The translations under genes were made by a program, and so were the position numbers. The notes under the pieces are model-generated. The model saw nothing but the letters and a program-made list of their open reading frames with translations. It searched no databases and had not been told where the DNA came from. From Streptomyces sp. ITFR-16 (lineage in GTDB: Bacteria > Actinomycetota > Actinomycetes > Streptomycetales > Streptomycetaceae): a stretch of 64,000 bases of DNA. This document shows, piece after piece, positions 34,539 to 43,607 of this stretch. Each line of letters starts with the position of its first letter. Positions within the stretch are counted from its first letter, which is position 1. The stretch lies in NCBI RefSeq assembly GCF_031844705.1, contig NZ_CP134609.1, forward strand, positions 4,898,001 through 4,962,000, read 5' to 3'.

Positions 34539-34766
34539 TCAGAGCAGCTTGCGCGCCGCTCTGCGCAGGTCGTACTCGTGGATGAGTGCCTGCGCGTGTC
34601 CGTACGCGAGGTTGTGCTCACTCCGCAGCCAGCTGACCTTCTCCTCGAAGCGGAGAGCCGGGCCGTCCTCGACGGTGCGCAGCCAGTCGGAGATCTCACG
34701 ACCGGTGCAGTGCGGAATTCTGGAGAGCAGATTGCGGTGGGTCTCTTCGGACAGGACTTGGGACAT
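34539..34766 (-). CDS. Small DUF4287 protein
   Basis: 75 residues, ATG at 34766, with GGAGGC upstream. The sequence (ETHRNLLSRIPHCTGREISD, then WLRSEHNLAYGHAQALIHEYD) matches the DUF4287 fold, a short helical domain seen alone or fused to DUF5655. The function is unknown. It has no membrane or signal segment. It is divergent from the 105-residue gene at 34866. Confidence 0.85.
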   Translation of the reverse strand: MSQVLSEETHRNLLSRIPHCTGREISDWLRTVEDGPALRFEEKVSWLRSEHNLAYGHAQALIHEYDLRRAARKLL

Positions 34767-34865
34767 CGGCGCCTCCGCGTTGTGCGCGTTGCTGGTCCTT
34801 CCCGACACCGTGCCTGAGCGCCGGGCTGTTGGCAACCATCCGGGAGGGGCGCGTAGGGTCGCGGA

Positions 34866-35183
34866 GTGCTCGATACGACGCCCCTGATCATCGCCGTGGA
34901 CCGATTCGCCGACCGGCTGCGCGCCGCCCCGCAGAGCAGGCTGCAGCGGGGTGCGGCGGCCGAAGGGCTGGCCGCGGCGCGGGAGCTGGCCGTACGGGCG
35001 CAGCGGATCGAGGCGCCGGAGCGCGAGCCGAGGATCATGCCGGACGCCGGGATCTTCGCGATCGGCGACCAACTCGCCGTCGCGGGACGGGATCTGTCCG
35101 TGGCACTGGAAATGGCCCCGTCCGTGGAGCTGGACGAGGCCGTGCAGTTCGTCGAGGAGGCTGCCGCGCGGGCGTTCGCCTAG
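34866..35183 (+). CDS. Small hypothetical protein
   Basis: 105 residues from GTG 34866. It is Ala/Arg/Glu-rich and predicted helical, starting TTPLIIAVDRFADRLRAAPQ and ending LDEAVQFVEEAAARAFA, with no signal peptide, Cys or known motif. Strong third-position GC bias and its fit between the divergent DUF4287 gene and the convergent gene at 35291 support a real gene. I do not recognise a family. Confidence 0.6.
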   Translation: MLDTTPLIIAVDRFADRLRAAPQSRLQRGAAAEGLAAARELAVRAQRIEAPEREPRIMPDAGIFAIGDQLAVAGRDLSVALEMAPSVELDEAVQFVEEAAARAFA

Positions 35184-35290
35184 GCGGTCTGCCGGGGCGG
35201 GGGGCGCGGAGTCCTGGGGCAGCGGCCGGCGAGAGCCGCTGTTCCGGGGTGGTGCCGGGGATTGGGTGGTGCCGGAGACCGGTCCGCGGG

Positions 35291-36160
35291 CTAGAAGCTC
35301 GCGATGACGCGGTCGGCCAGTATGTAGACGTTCTCCCGGCCGCACGAGAAGGTCAGGGCGTAGGCGCCGGAGACACCGGAACCGCCCAGCAGCACGGGGT
35401 GCTCACCGGCCTGGAGCGACTCGGCCAGACGCTCGGCCGTCTCGCGGTGACCGGGGGTCATACAGAGCGTGGTGCCGTCGGCGAACACATAGACGTCCAG
35501 CGTGCCCAGCGGACCGGGGCGGACGTCGGAGAGCTCGGTGCGGCCGTCGGCCAGCTCCTCCAGGCGGTTCACCGTCCGCTCGTGGTCGGTGACGACGGGT
35601 GTCTGCACCGGCACGAAGTCGGGGTGCGAGGGGTGGCGGCGGCGGGCCGCGGCCAGCTCGGGGGAGTCCTCGGCGAACTCCGCCGTCTCCGGCAGCTCGG
35701 CCATGTCGGCCAGCTCCGTCAGCTCGGCGAGCTCGGTCAGCTCCTCCAGCGCCTCGGTGGCGTCCAGGTCCATCGACTCCAGGCCGGCGAAGTCGCTCTG
35801 GCGCGGCATGAAGAACGGCGCGTCGTCCCCGAGCCCGGCCAGTCCGCCCAGCAGGGACGGGGCGTCGGCGGCGTCGCGCGCCTCCTGCGAGGCCCAGAAC
35901 GCGCGGGCCTCGGCGAGCTCGCGCTCCCGCTCCTCGGCCAGCGCCTCGGCGACCGCCGCGCGTATCTCGGCGGCAGGGGTGGTGTCGTTACGGCTCTGAG
36001 CGGGTACGGCAGCGGTATGGGCGCGGCCGTCGGCCAGCTCCCTCCGGAGGGCCGAGACCTGCTGACGCAGCCCGTGAGCAGCGTGCAGAGCGGCGGCGCC
36101 CACGGCCGTGGCAGCGGCGGTGGTCAGCAACAGGGCAAGAGGCATGGCGCTCACTGACAT
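35291..36160 (-). CDS. Membrane-anchored hypothetical protein
   Basis: 289 residues, ATG at 36160; the GGGAG before it is very close, so the in-frame ATG at residue 6 may be the true start. One N-terminal membrane helix (MPLALLLTTAAATAVGAAAL) is followed by a Glu/Ala-rich coiled region with the heptad-like run LEELTELAELTELADMAEL. The C-terminal domain of about 110 residues has a Cys (FSCGREN) and looks globular. It is probably anchored with most of the chain on one side of the membrane. The family is not recognised; the C-terminal part looks conserved enough for a structured domain. Confidence 0.7.
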   Translation of the reverse strand: MSVSAMPLALLLTTAAATAVGAAALHAAHGLRQQVSALRRELADGRAHTAAVPAQSRNDTTPAAEIRAAVAEALAEERERELAEARAFWASQEARDAADAPSLLGGLAGLGDDAPFFMPRQSDFAGLESMDLDATEALEELTELAELTELADMAELPETAEFAEDSPELAAARRRHPSHPDFVPVQTPVVTDHERTVNRLEELADGRTELSDVRPGPLGTLDVYVFADGTTLCMTPGHRETAERLAESLQAGEHPVLLGGSGVSGAYALTFSCGRENVYILADRVIASF

Positions 36161-36303
36161 ACTCCCGGTTTCAATCGATCCCCCGACTTCCTACATCAGC
36201 TTGTCCTGTACCGGCACTCTGTGTCAGTGCATTACGTCACGAATTGGACAGGTCTTTGTGCCTGGGGTTTAGCCCTGTAGCCGGTGTGACCTGCAGAAAC
36301 GTC

Positions 36304-36338
36304 TCTCCCCCAGGAGATAGGTCACATCCTGGGGGAGA
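36304..36338. terminator. Hairpin downstream of the thiolase
   Basis: A perfect 12-base-pair stem TCTCCCCCAGGA (36304-36315) with TCCTGGGGGAGA (36327-36338) and an 11-base loop, about 60 bases past the 3' end of the minus-strand thiolase gene. Confidence 0.8.
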
Positions 36339-36399
36339 TTCGGTCACGGTCGGAGCTCGGAACCGGCCATTCCACCGGCCCCGAGCGTCACATTCCGGC

Positions 36400-37620
36400 T
36401 CAGCTCAGCCGCTCGATCACCATCGCCATGCCCTGCCCGCCGCCCACGCACATGGTCTCCAGACCGAACTGCTTGTCGTGGAACTGCAGGCTGTTGATCA
36501 GCGTGCCGGTGATGCGGGCGCCGGTCATGCCGAAGGGGTGGCCGACGGCGATGGCGCCGCCGTTGACGTTGACCTTGTCCAGCGGCAGGCCGAGGTCGCG
36601 GTAGGAGGGGATGACCTGGGCGGCGAACGCCTCGTTGATCTCGGCCAGGTCGATGTCGTCGATCGTCAGCCCCGCCCGCTTGAGCGCCTGCTTGCTGGCC
36701 TCGACGGGTCCGTAGCCCATGATCTCGGGGGAGAGGCCGGAGACGCCGGTGGAGACGATCCGGGCCAGCGGGGTCAGGCCCAGCTCGCGCGCCTTGGTGT
36801 CGGACATGATCACGAGAGCCGCGGCGCCGTCGTTGAGCGGGCAGCAGTTGGCGGCCGTGACCAGGCCGTCGGGGCGGAAGACCGGCTTCAGGCCCTGCAC
36901 GCCCTCCAGCGTGACGCCCGCGCGCGGGCCGTCGTCCTTGGCGACCACGGTGCCGTCGGGGGTCGTGACGGGGGTGATCTCGCGCTCCCAGAAGCCGTTC
37001 TTCAGGGCTTCCTCGGCGAGGTTCTGCGAGCGGACGCCGAACTCGTCCATGTCCTGGCGGGTGACGCCCTTGATCCGGGCCAGGTTCTCCGCGGTCTGCC
37101 CCATCGCGATGTACGCGTCCGGGACCAGGCCGTCCTCGCGCGGGTCGTGCCAGCTCGCACCGGACTCCTCCGCGCGGGCCGCGGTGCGGGCCTCGGCGTC
37201 GGCGAAGAGCGGGTTGTGCGTGTCCGGCAGGCTGTCGGAGTTGCCCTTGGAGAACCGGGACACCATCTCGACCCCGGCCGAGATGAAGACGTCGCCCTCG
37301 CCGGCCTTGATGGCGTGCAGCGCCATGCGGCTGGTCTGCAGCGAGGACGAGCAGTAGCGGGTGACCGTACAGCCGGGAAGGTGGTCCATCCCCATCTGCA
37401 CGGCGATGATGCGGCCCAGGTTGTTGCCCTGCTCGCCGCCGGGCAGACCGCAGCCGAGCATCAGGTCGTCGATGTCCTTGGGGTCCAGCTCGGGGACCTT
37501 GGCCAGTGCGGTCTGGATGATCGTGGCGGTCAGGTCGTCCGCGCGCAGGTCCTTCAGCGACCCCTTGAAGGCCCGGCCGATGGGCGAACGGGCGGCAGAG
37601 ACGATCACGGCTTCGGGCAT
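36400..37620 (-). CDS. Acetyl-CoA acetyltransferase (thiolase)
   Basis: 406 residues, ATG at 37620. The catalytic nucleophile Cys 90 is in VTRYCSSSLQ, the active-site His 361 in GHPFGMTGAR, and the second catalytic Cys 391 in CVGGGQGMA. Substrate-loop motifs EINEAFAAQ and NVNGGAIAVGHP are intact. The GLMLGCGLPGGEQGNN-like region and length fit degradative FadA-type thiolases, which cleave 3-ketoacyl-CoA, more than the biosynthetic PhaA type; direction cannot be settled by sequence. No 3-hydroxyacyl-CoA dehydrogenase gene is adjacent. It is a monocistronic unit with its own terminator. Confidence 0.95.
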   Translation of the reverse strand: MPEAVIVSAARSPIGRAFKGSLKDLRADDLTATIIQTALAKVPELDPKDIDDLMLGCGLPGGEQGNNLGRIIAVQMGMDHLPGCTVTRYCSSSLQTSRMALHAIKAGEGDVFISAGVEMVSRFSKGNSDSLPDTHNPLFADAEARTAARAEESGASWHDPREDGLVPDAYIAMGQTAENLARIKGVTRQDMDEFGVRSQNLAEEALKNGFWEREITPVTTPDGTVVAKDDGPRAGVTLEGVQGLKPVFRPDGLVTAANCCPLNDGAAALVIMSDTKARELGLTPLARIVSTGVSGLSPEIMGYGPVEASKQALKRAGLTIDDIDLAEINEAFAAQVIPSYRDLGLPLDKVNVNGGAIAVGHPFGMTGARITGTLINSLQFHDKQFGLETMCVGGGQGMAMVIERLS

Positions 37621-37787
37621 CACGCGGCTCCATGAGGGCTGGAAGGCTGTCTGGCAGGACTGCTCTGGAAGTTACCCGGACGTACTGCCGAGGTCACCCG
37701 ACAGGGCGTGTGATGCGGGCCTCTTTTCTAAGCAACCGCTCAGTCAGCCTCGTGCGGGCGCTCGGCCGGCGGCCCGGAAGGCCCCGC

Positions 37788-38780
37788 TCAGGCCGTGAGA
37801 TCGATCCGGGTGCCGAGCCCCCGCTCCCCGGCCCGGTCGATCAGCAGCCGCGCCGTGGCCAGGTCCTGGAGGCCGATGCCCACCGAGTCGAACAGCGTGA
37901 TCTCCTCGGGCGAGGTGCGGCCCGGGCACGCCCCCGTCAGCACGTCTCCCAGCTCGCGGCGTACGTCCCGCTCGCGCAGCGCCCCCTCCGCCAGGGCGAG
38001 CACCACCTCGCCGGACTTGGCCAGCGCCGTCTCGTAGGCGTCCACGACCACCACCGCGCGGCGCATCCCCTCGCCGTCGATCTCCCGGTGGTCCGGCCGG
38101 GGCGGCGCCCCCACCGCGTTCACATGCAGGCCCGGCCGGAACCACGCCCCCCGCACCAGCGGCTCCCGGGACGGGGTGAGCGTGCACAGCACATCGGCGG
38201 CCACGGTCACCTCGCGCGGCCCCGCGACCACCTCGGCGGTCACCCCCAGCTCCTCGGTGAGCCGCCCCGCCAGCTCCCGCGCGCGGTCCGGCGTGCGCCC
38301 CCAGAGCACCACGCGCTCGTACGCCCACACCGTCCGCAGCGCGCGGGCGTGCGCCAGGGCGAGCGGGCCCGTACCGATCAGCCCGAGGACCCGGGAGCCC
38401 GGCCGCATCAGCGCCCGGGTCGCCACCGCCGAGGCCGCCGCGGTACGGAAACGGGTCACCGCCGCGCCGTCCAGCAGCGCCGCGCACCCGCCGTCCGCCG
38501 TCGACACCGCGAGGATCGCCGAGCGCTGCACGGGCAGGCCGCGCTCCCGGTTGCCCGGCAGATCGGCCAGCAGCTTCACCGTGGCCAGCTCCGCCCGGGC
38601 GGATGCGGCCGCCATCGCGAGGAACGCCCCGCCCGCCCCGTCCGGCAGCCGCATCACCGGGGGCACCGGCAGCACCGCCGTCCCCCGGGCGAGGTCGGTG
38701 TGCGCCTGCTCCACCGCCGCGACGGTCTCCTCGTGGCCGAGCATCGCGAGGATGTCGGAGCGGGTCAGGATCAGGGTCAT
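37788..38780 (-). CDS. Ornithine cyclodeaminase/mu-crystallin family protein
   Basis: 330 residues, ATG at 38780. The N-terminal dimerisation part (ILTRSDILAML) precedes a Rossmann NAD-binding domain with VLGLIGTGPLALAHARAL. The family motif DSVGIGLQDLATA is near the C-terminus, and VNAVGA is present. Members include ornithine cyclodeaminase, alanine dehydrogenase, ketimine reductase and enzymes of specialised amino acid metabolism, so the substrate is open. It is the last gene of the BMP-type ABC transporter operon, 54 bases after the second permease, so it may act on the transported compound. Confidence 0.9.
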   Translation of the reverse strand: MTLILTRSDILAMLGHEETVAAVEQAHTDLARGTAVLPVPPVMRLPDGAGGAFLAMAAASARAELATVKLLADLPGNRERGLPVQRSAILAVSTADGGCAALLDGAAVTRFRTAAASAVATRALMRPGSRVLGLIGTGPLALAHARALRTVWAYERVVLWGRTPDRARELAGRLTEELGVTAEVVAGPREVTVAADVLCTLTPSREPLVRGAWFRPGLHVNAVGAPPRPDHREIDGEGMRRAVVVVDAYETALAKSGEVVLALAEGALRERDVRRELGDVLTGACPGRTSPEEITLFDSVGIGLQDLATARLLIDRAGERGLGTRIDLTA

Positions 38781-38834
38781 GCGGAGTCCGTTCTGCGAGC
38801 GGTCGGTTCGGCGAGCGAGCGGTCGGACGAGCGG

Positions 38835-39767
38835 TCAGCGGGCACCGCGGACGAACGGGACGGTCAGACCGGACGGCGCCCGGCTGCGCCCCACCAGACC
38901 GCTCACCGCCAGCAGCGCGATGACGTACGGGAGGGTCACCAGCAGCGGCGAGGGCAGACGCAGCCCCAGCGTGGGCGCGACGAACTGGAGCGCCTGGGCG
39001 AGGCCGAAGAAGAGGCACGCCACGATCGTCGGCCCGCCCCGCCAGCGGCCCGCGATCACCGCGATGACGGCGAGATAGCCGATGCCGCCGGTTATGTTGT
39101 CGCTGAACGCGTGCACCTCGGCCAGCGCGAGCTGCGCCCCGGCGAGCCCCGCGGTCACCCCGGTCAGGAGCACCGCCGCGTACCGGACCGCCGCCACCGG
39201 AAGGCCGCTGCGGTCGGCGGCCGTGGCGTCCTCGCCGACCGCGTCGACCATCAGCCCCGGGCCGGTGCGGCGGCTCAGCAGCAGGGCCAGGGCCCCGGCC
39301 ACCGCGAACGCCAGATAGCCGAGGGCGCTCTGCTCGAACAGGGCCGGACCGAGGACGGGCAGCTCGTGCAGCAGTGGTACGGCGACGGGGTCGAAGCCCG
39401 CCACCGAGTCCCCGGTGCCCTCCGGGAACAGCAGCCGTGCACCGTAGGTGGTCGCGCCGAGGGCCAGGGCGTTGGCCGTGATGCCGGTGACGATCTGGTC
39501 GGCGCGCAGGGTCACGCTCAGCAGCGCCTGGACGGCCGCGAAGAGCAGGCCGGCGACCAGCGCGCACAGCAGCCCGGCGCCCGCGCTGCCCGTGGCGTAC
39601 GAGCCCGCGGCTCCCGCGAAGGCGCCGGTGAGCATCATGCCCTCGACGCTCAGGTTCAGGACGCCGGCCCGTTCGCTGACCAGCTCCCCGGCCGAGGCGA
39701 GCAGCAGCGGCACGGCGAGCCGCACCCCGCCCGAGGCGAGTTCGGTGAGGACCTGTCCGGTACTCAT
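38835..39767 (-). CDS. BMP-type ABC transporter permease (YufQ/NupQ-like)
   Basis: 310 residues, ATG at 39767, overlapping the stop of the preceding permease gene by four bases. About nine membrane helices are visible with the family motifs AGVLNLSVEGMML near the N-terminus, FSDNITGGIGYLAVIAVIAGRW, and a hydrophobic C-terminus. The sequence is like the nucleoside permeases of the BmpA/NupNOPQ class, which are related to branched-chain amino acid permeases. It forms the membrane channel together with the other permease. Confidence 0.92.
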   Translation of the reverse strand: MSTGQVLTELASGGVRLAVPLLLASAGELVSERAGVLNLSVEGMMLTGAFAGAAGSYATGSAGAGLLCALVAGLLFAAVQALLSVTLRADQIVTGITANALALGATTYGARLLFPEGTGDSVAGFDPVAVPLLHELPVLGPALFEQSALGYLAFAVAGALALLLSRRTGPGLMVDAVGEDATAADRSGLPVAAVRYAAVLLTGVTAGLAGAQLALAEVHAFSDNITGGIGYLAVIAVIAGRWRGGPTIVACLFFGLAQALQFVAPTLGLRLPSPLLVTLPYVIALLAVSGLVGRSRAPSGLTVPFVRGAR

Positions 39768-40816
39768 GGGCGCTTCTCCTTCCACAGCATCGAGGCGGCG
39801 ACGAACAGCACCAGCAGGCTCTGCACGATCTGGACCGAGGAGGCCGGGACCTGGGAGGCCAGCTGGAGGTTGATGCCGCCGTTGGTCAGGAACCCGAAGA
39901 GCAGCGAGACCCCCACGACGGCGGTGAGCGACCCCCGGGCCAGCAGGCCGACGACCAGGCCGGAGAAGCCGTAGCCGGACGAGAAGTGCTCGGCCAGGAC
40001 GAAGGGCGCGGTCGCCACCAGCGCGGCTCCGGCCAGTCCGGCGAAGCCGCCCGCGACGGCGAGCGAGCCGGCCCGCAGCCGGTCGACCGGGGCGCCGAGC
40101 CGCAGTGCGGCGGGCCGTGAGTGCCCCACCGCGCGCAGCCGGAGCCCGGTCGCGGAGTGGTGCAGCACGAGCGCGGTGACCACGGCGGCCGACAGGGCGA
40201 CGGCCACCAGGGCGGTGGCGGGCGAGTCGGCCGGGCCGAGCAGCGGCAGCTGGGCCGCCCCGGGCAGCGGCGCGGACTGCGGAAGTGTCTCGGTGGAGGT
40301 GGCGGGCTGCCGCAGCAGGGCCTCCTCGTGCACGGCGAGCGAGACGAGCCCGATGCCGACGAAGTTCAGCAGCAGCGTGGTGATGACCTCGCTGGTGCCG
40401 CGCCGCACCAGCAGCAGCCCGGCGGCCCAGGCCCACAGGGCGCCCGCCGCGCAGCCGGCCGCCAGCACGGCGCTCACCGCGAGCACCGGCGGCGTCCCGG
40501 CCGGCAGCGCGAGGCCGGCCGCCGCGCCGGCGACCCCGCCGACGCAGAGCTGCCCCTCGCCGCCGACGTTCACCAGGCCGGCGCGATGGGCCACGGTGAA
40601 CCCGGTGGCGATCAGGGCGAGCACGGCCGCGGTGTTGAGGGAGGAGCCGATCGCGTACGGAGTGGCGAACATGCCCTCCACGAGGGCGGCGCCCGCCGCC
40701 GCCGGGGTGGCTCCGGCGCCGACGACGAGGAGCAGTCCGGCACCGGCCGCCGCGAGGGCGGCCAGCGAGGCGATGACGGCGGGGTGCCGCCGGGTGAGGG
40801 TGCGCGATGCGGTCAT
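39764..40816 (-). CDS. BMP-type ABC transporter permease (YufP/NupP-like)
   Basis: 350 residues, ATG at 40816. Its start overlaps the end of the ATPase gene by four bases. Hydrophobic segments run through most of the chain; the motif RAGLVNVGGEGQLCVGG and the ending FLTNGGINLQLASQVPAS are typical of this family. It pairs with the permease at 38835. The overlapping starts and stops across the four transport genes imply tight stoichiometric expression. Confidence 0.92.
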   Translation of the reverse strand: MTASRTLTRRHPAVIASLAALAAAGAGLLLVVGAGATPAAAGAALVEGMFATPYAIGSSLNTAAVLALIATGFTVAHRAGLVNVGGEGQLCVGGVAGAAAGLALPAGTPPVLAVSAVLAAGCAAGALWAWAAGLLLVRRGTSEVITTLLLNFVGIGLVSLAVHEEALLRQPATSTETLPQSAPLPGAAQLPLLGPADSPATALVAVALSAAVVTALVLHHSATGLRLRAVGHSRPAALRLGAPVDRLRAGSLAVAGGFAGLAGAALVATAPFVLAEHFSSGYGFSGLVVGLLARGSLTAVVGVSLLFGFLTNGGINLQLASQVPASSVQIVQSLLVLFVAASMLWKEKRP

Positions 40817-42441
40817 GAGGCGGCTTCCAGGAGGGGGCGGGAACCGTCGGCGCCGAGCATCAGGCGGGAGACGGTGGAGCGGGCCTCGGGATCGTCGGTG
40901 CGGACCGGGCCCAGGAGCCGGCCGCGGTAGGCGACCGCGATCCGGTCGCAGACGGCGAGGAGTTCGTCCAGTTCGCTGGAGACCACCAGGACACCGGCGC
41001 CCCGGGCGGCGGCCTCCCGCAGCCGGCCGAGGACGGCGTCCACCGCGCCGACGTCCAGGCCCCGGGTGGGCTGGGCGGCGGCCAGGCAGACGAGGGGGTC
41101 CAGGGCCAGTTCCCGGGCGAGGACGACCTTCTGCTGGTTGCCGCCGGAGAGGCTGGACATCGGGGCGCCGGGCCCGGCGGCCCGCACCGCGTACTCGGTG
41201 AGCACCCGGCCGGCGGCCCGGTGCATCGCGGGCCGGTCCAGGAGCACCCCGAAGCGGCGGAAGGCGTCGAGCCGCCCGAGGAACAGGTTCTCCGCGACGG
41301 ACAGTTCGGGCACACAGCCCTCGTGGTGCCGGTCCTCCGGGACGATCCCGAGCCCGGCGGCGGTGCGCGTGCGGGGCGTGGCGCGGGTCAGGTCCACCCC
41401 GCCCGCCTCGACGCACCCGCTCTCGACGGCGAGGGCCCCGCCGAGGACGGCCATCAGTTCGCTCTGGCCGTTGCCCTCGACCCCGGCGATGCCGAGGATC
41501 TCGCCGGGCGCCAGATCGAGTCCGACGCCGTCCAGCGCGGGCGAGCCGTCGCCCCGCCGGACGGAGACCCCGCGCAGCCGGAGCGCGGGGGGCCCGGCGG
41601 GGGCGGGAACATCGGCACCCGCGCCCGCGCCCGCAGCCGCAGCCGGCGCCGGGGCCGGGTCCGCACCCGGCGCCGGCTCCAGGCCCAGCGTCGCCGCCAG
41701 GGCCGGGGCGAGGTCGGCCGGGGCGCGGCCGATCATCAGCGGGACCAGCTTCTTCGCCGGCAGCTCCGCGAGCGGGGCGCTGCCCGCGACCCGGCCGCCG
41801 CGCAGCACGGTCGCCGCGTCACCGGCCCTGGCCGCCTCGCCGAGCTTGTGGGTGATCAGGACGACCGCCCGGCCGTCCGCCGCGATCCGGCGGCAGGTGT
41901 CGAGCAGGGCGTCCACCTCCGCCGGGGCCAGCACGCCGGTCGGCTCGTCCAGGAGCAGCAGCCGGGGTTCGTGGAGCAGGCACTTGACGATCTCGACGCG
42001 CTGGCGGATGCCGACCGGGAGCCCGTCGACCCGTGCGGCGGGGTCGACACCGAGCCCGTACGCCTCCTCCAGCGCGTCGAGCAGGGCGGCCAGCGCCCGG
42101 CGCGGCAGCCGCAGCGAACGGGCGGCCGGCAGCAGGAGGTTCTCCGCCACGGTCAGGGTCGGCACGAGGGAGAAGTGCTGGTGCACGGTGGCGATCCCGG
42201 CGGCCAGCGCGTCGGCCGGGCGGGTGGGCGCGTACCGCTGTCCGTACAGCCGCATCGTTCCCGCGTCGGGGGTGAGGCCGCCGCCGACGAGGTGGCAGAG
42301 GGTGGACTTGCCCGCGCCGTTCTCGCCGAGGACGCAGTGCACGGTGCCCGCCTCCACCCGCAGGGCGACCTCGTCCAGGGCGCGGGTCGGCCCGAACGAC
42401 TTGGTCAGGCCGGTGATCTCCAGGGCCGGGGGCGCGCTCAC
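40813..42441 (-). CDS. BMP-type ABC transporter ATPase with two nucleotide-binding domains
   Basis: 542 residues from GTG 42441, overlapping the lipoprotein gene's stop in GTGA. The first ATPase domain has Walker A GENGAGKST at 39-47 and DEPTGVL. The second has a degenerate P-loop, GVEGNGQS, then SLSGGNQQKVVLAREL and a Walker B variant, as in RbsA/YufO. An Ala/Pro-rich insertion of about 35 residues separates the domains, which is longer than usual. The protein supplies energy to the two permeases. The family imports nucleosides, autoinducer-2-like sugars or related solutes. Confidence 0.92.
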   Translation of the reverse strand: MSAPPALEITGLTKSFGPTRALDEVALRVEAGTVHCVLGENGAGKSTLCHLVGGGLTPDAGTMRLYGQRYAPTRPADALAAGIATVHQHFSLVPTLTVAENLLLPAARSLRLPRRALAALLDALEEAYGLGVDPAARVDGLPVGIRQRVEIVKCLLHEPRLLLLDEPTGVLAPAEVDALLDTCRRIAADGRAVVLITHKLGEAARAGDAATVLRGGRVAGSAPLAELPAKKLVPLMIGRAPADLAPALAATLGLEPAPGADPAPAPAAAAGAGAGADVPAPAGPPALRLRGVSVRRGDGSPALDGVGLDLAPGEILGIAGVEGNGQSELMAVLGGALAVESGCVEAGGVDLTRATPRTRTAAGLGIVPEDRHHEGCVPELSVAENLFLGRLDAFRRFGVLLDRPAMHRAAGRVLTEYAVRAAGPGAPMSSLSGGNQQKVVLARELALDPLVCLAAAQPTRGLDVGAVDAVLGRLREAAARGAGVLVVSSELDELLAVCDRIAVAYRGRLLGPVRTDDPEARSTVSRLMLGADGSRPLLEAAS

Positions 42442-43436
42442 AGCGTGGTGATCTTCCCGGTGGCGATCTGCTCCTTGAGCCGGTCGAGCTTCTGCTTCGT
42501 GGCCGCGTCCGCCCCGCACACCACGAGGTCGCTGGCGGGGTGGTCGGCGGTGAGCCCGAACTTCACGTTCTCGGCCTTCCAGGTGCCGTCGAGGGCGTGC
42601 GCGACGGCGTACTCGATCTCGGCGCCGATGTCCGTCCGCACATAGCCCGCGTACGCCGGGTCGCTGCCGCACTCCGCCGGGATGGGGCCGCCGACGATCT
42701 TGCCGCCGCGCTGCACCGCCGCCTGGGCCAGGCCCTTCTGACCGAGGTTCAGGACCTGTCCCAGCACGTCCGCCCCGGCGCCGAAGTCGGCCAGCGCGGA
42801 CTGCTTGGCCTTGGCGACGTCGTTGAAGTCGCCCGGGTACTGCGGGGGCAGCACCCGCACGCCGGGCTTCGCGGCCTTCGCCCCGTTCGCGAACTCCTTG
42901 GCCGCGTTGACGATCGCGGGAAGCTCGGCCCCGCCGACGAAGCCGACGCTCCCCTTCTCGCTGAGCAGCGCGGCCGAGGCGCCGGAGAGGAACGCGGCCT
43001 GGGCCTGCTGGGGGTCGTACAGGCCGAGGTTGGCCAGCGGCTTCCCGTCGGCCGGTCCGCCGATCTCGACGAACCGGACCTTCGGGAAGCGCGGGGCGAC
43101 CTTGCGGACGGAGGCGTCGGTCTGGCCGCCGAGCGAGATCACCAGGTCCGAGGAGCCGGCGAAGCGGACCAGGGGCGCCTCGTAGTCGGCGGCCGGTATC
43201 TGCTCGACCGCGGAGAGCTTCACCCGGTCCGCGTGCGCCTTCCGGGCGCGCAGGTACCCGAGGTGCGCGGACTGCATGAACCCCTGGTCGGAGACGGAGC
43301 CCGCGAACAGGACACCCACGCGGAGGGTGGTGCCGGAGCCCTTGGCCGAGGAGTCGTCGCCCGAGCCGCAGGCGGTGAGCAGGAGCAGGCCGGCGGCCAG
43401 CGCCGAGGCCGTGACGGAGTTGCGCAGGTGCACCAC
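42438..43436 (-). CDS. BMP-family substrate-binding lipoprotein
   Basis: 332 residues from GTG 43436, with GGAG upstream. The signal peptide ends in the lipobox LTAC (Cys 23). The mature part opens TLRVGVLFAGSVSDQGF and contains GSVGFVGGAELPA and ADVLGQVLNLGQKG, marks of the BMP (Med/TmpC) family. These bind purine nucleosides in Treponema and Bacillus; other solutes are possible. It is the first gene of the transporter operon and lies divergent to a GntR regulator with a GGTATACC palindrome between them. Confidence 0.92.
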   Translation of the reverse strand: MVHLRNSVTASALAAGLLLLTACGSGDDSSAKGSGTTLRVGVLFAGSVSDQGFMQSAHLGYLRARKAHADRVKLSAVEQIPAADYEAPLVRFAGSSDLVISLGGQTDASVRKVAPRFPKVRFVEIGGPADGKPLANLGLYDPQQAQAAFLSGASAALLSEKGSVGFVGGAELPAIVNAAKEFANGAKAAKPGVRVLPPQYPGDFNDVAKAKQSALADFGAGADVLGQVLNLGQKGLAQAAVQRGGKIVGGPIPAECGSDPAYAGYVRTDIGAEIEYAVAHALDGTWKAENVKFGLTADHPASDLVVCGADAATKQKLDRLKEQIATGKITTL

Positions 43437-43477
43437 GGGTGTCTCCAGGAGGACGTGCGGCCCACGGGCCGGTTACT

Positions 43478-43485
43478 GGTATACC
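43478..43485. promoter_or_regulatory. Candidate GntR operator GGTATACC
   Basis: A perfect eight-base palindrome GGTATACC, within TACT-GGTATACC-GCTA, lies 42 bases from the lipoprotein start. On the minus strand TATACC could be that operon's -10 element, so binding would block it. FCD-type GntR proteins favour such TGGTATACCA-like sites; that the divergent regulator binds here is inferred. Confidence 0.5.
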
Positions 43486-43607
43486 GCTATGCGGCTCAGT
43501 TTCGGCCCGCCGTGTTGCGGGCGGGTTAGGCGTTGGTTAGCAATAGCGGCACCCCCGCCCGGCCCGCTTAACCTGGGGGTGACGGACGGCCTGGAGGAGG
43601 AACCGCT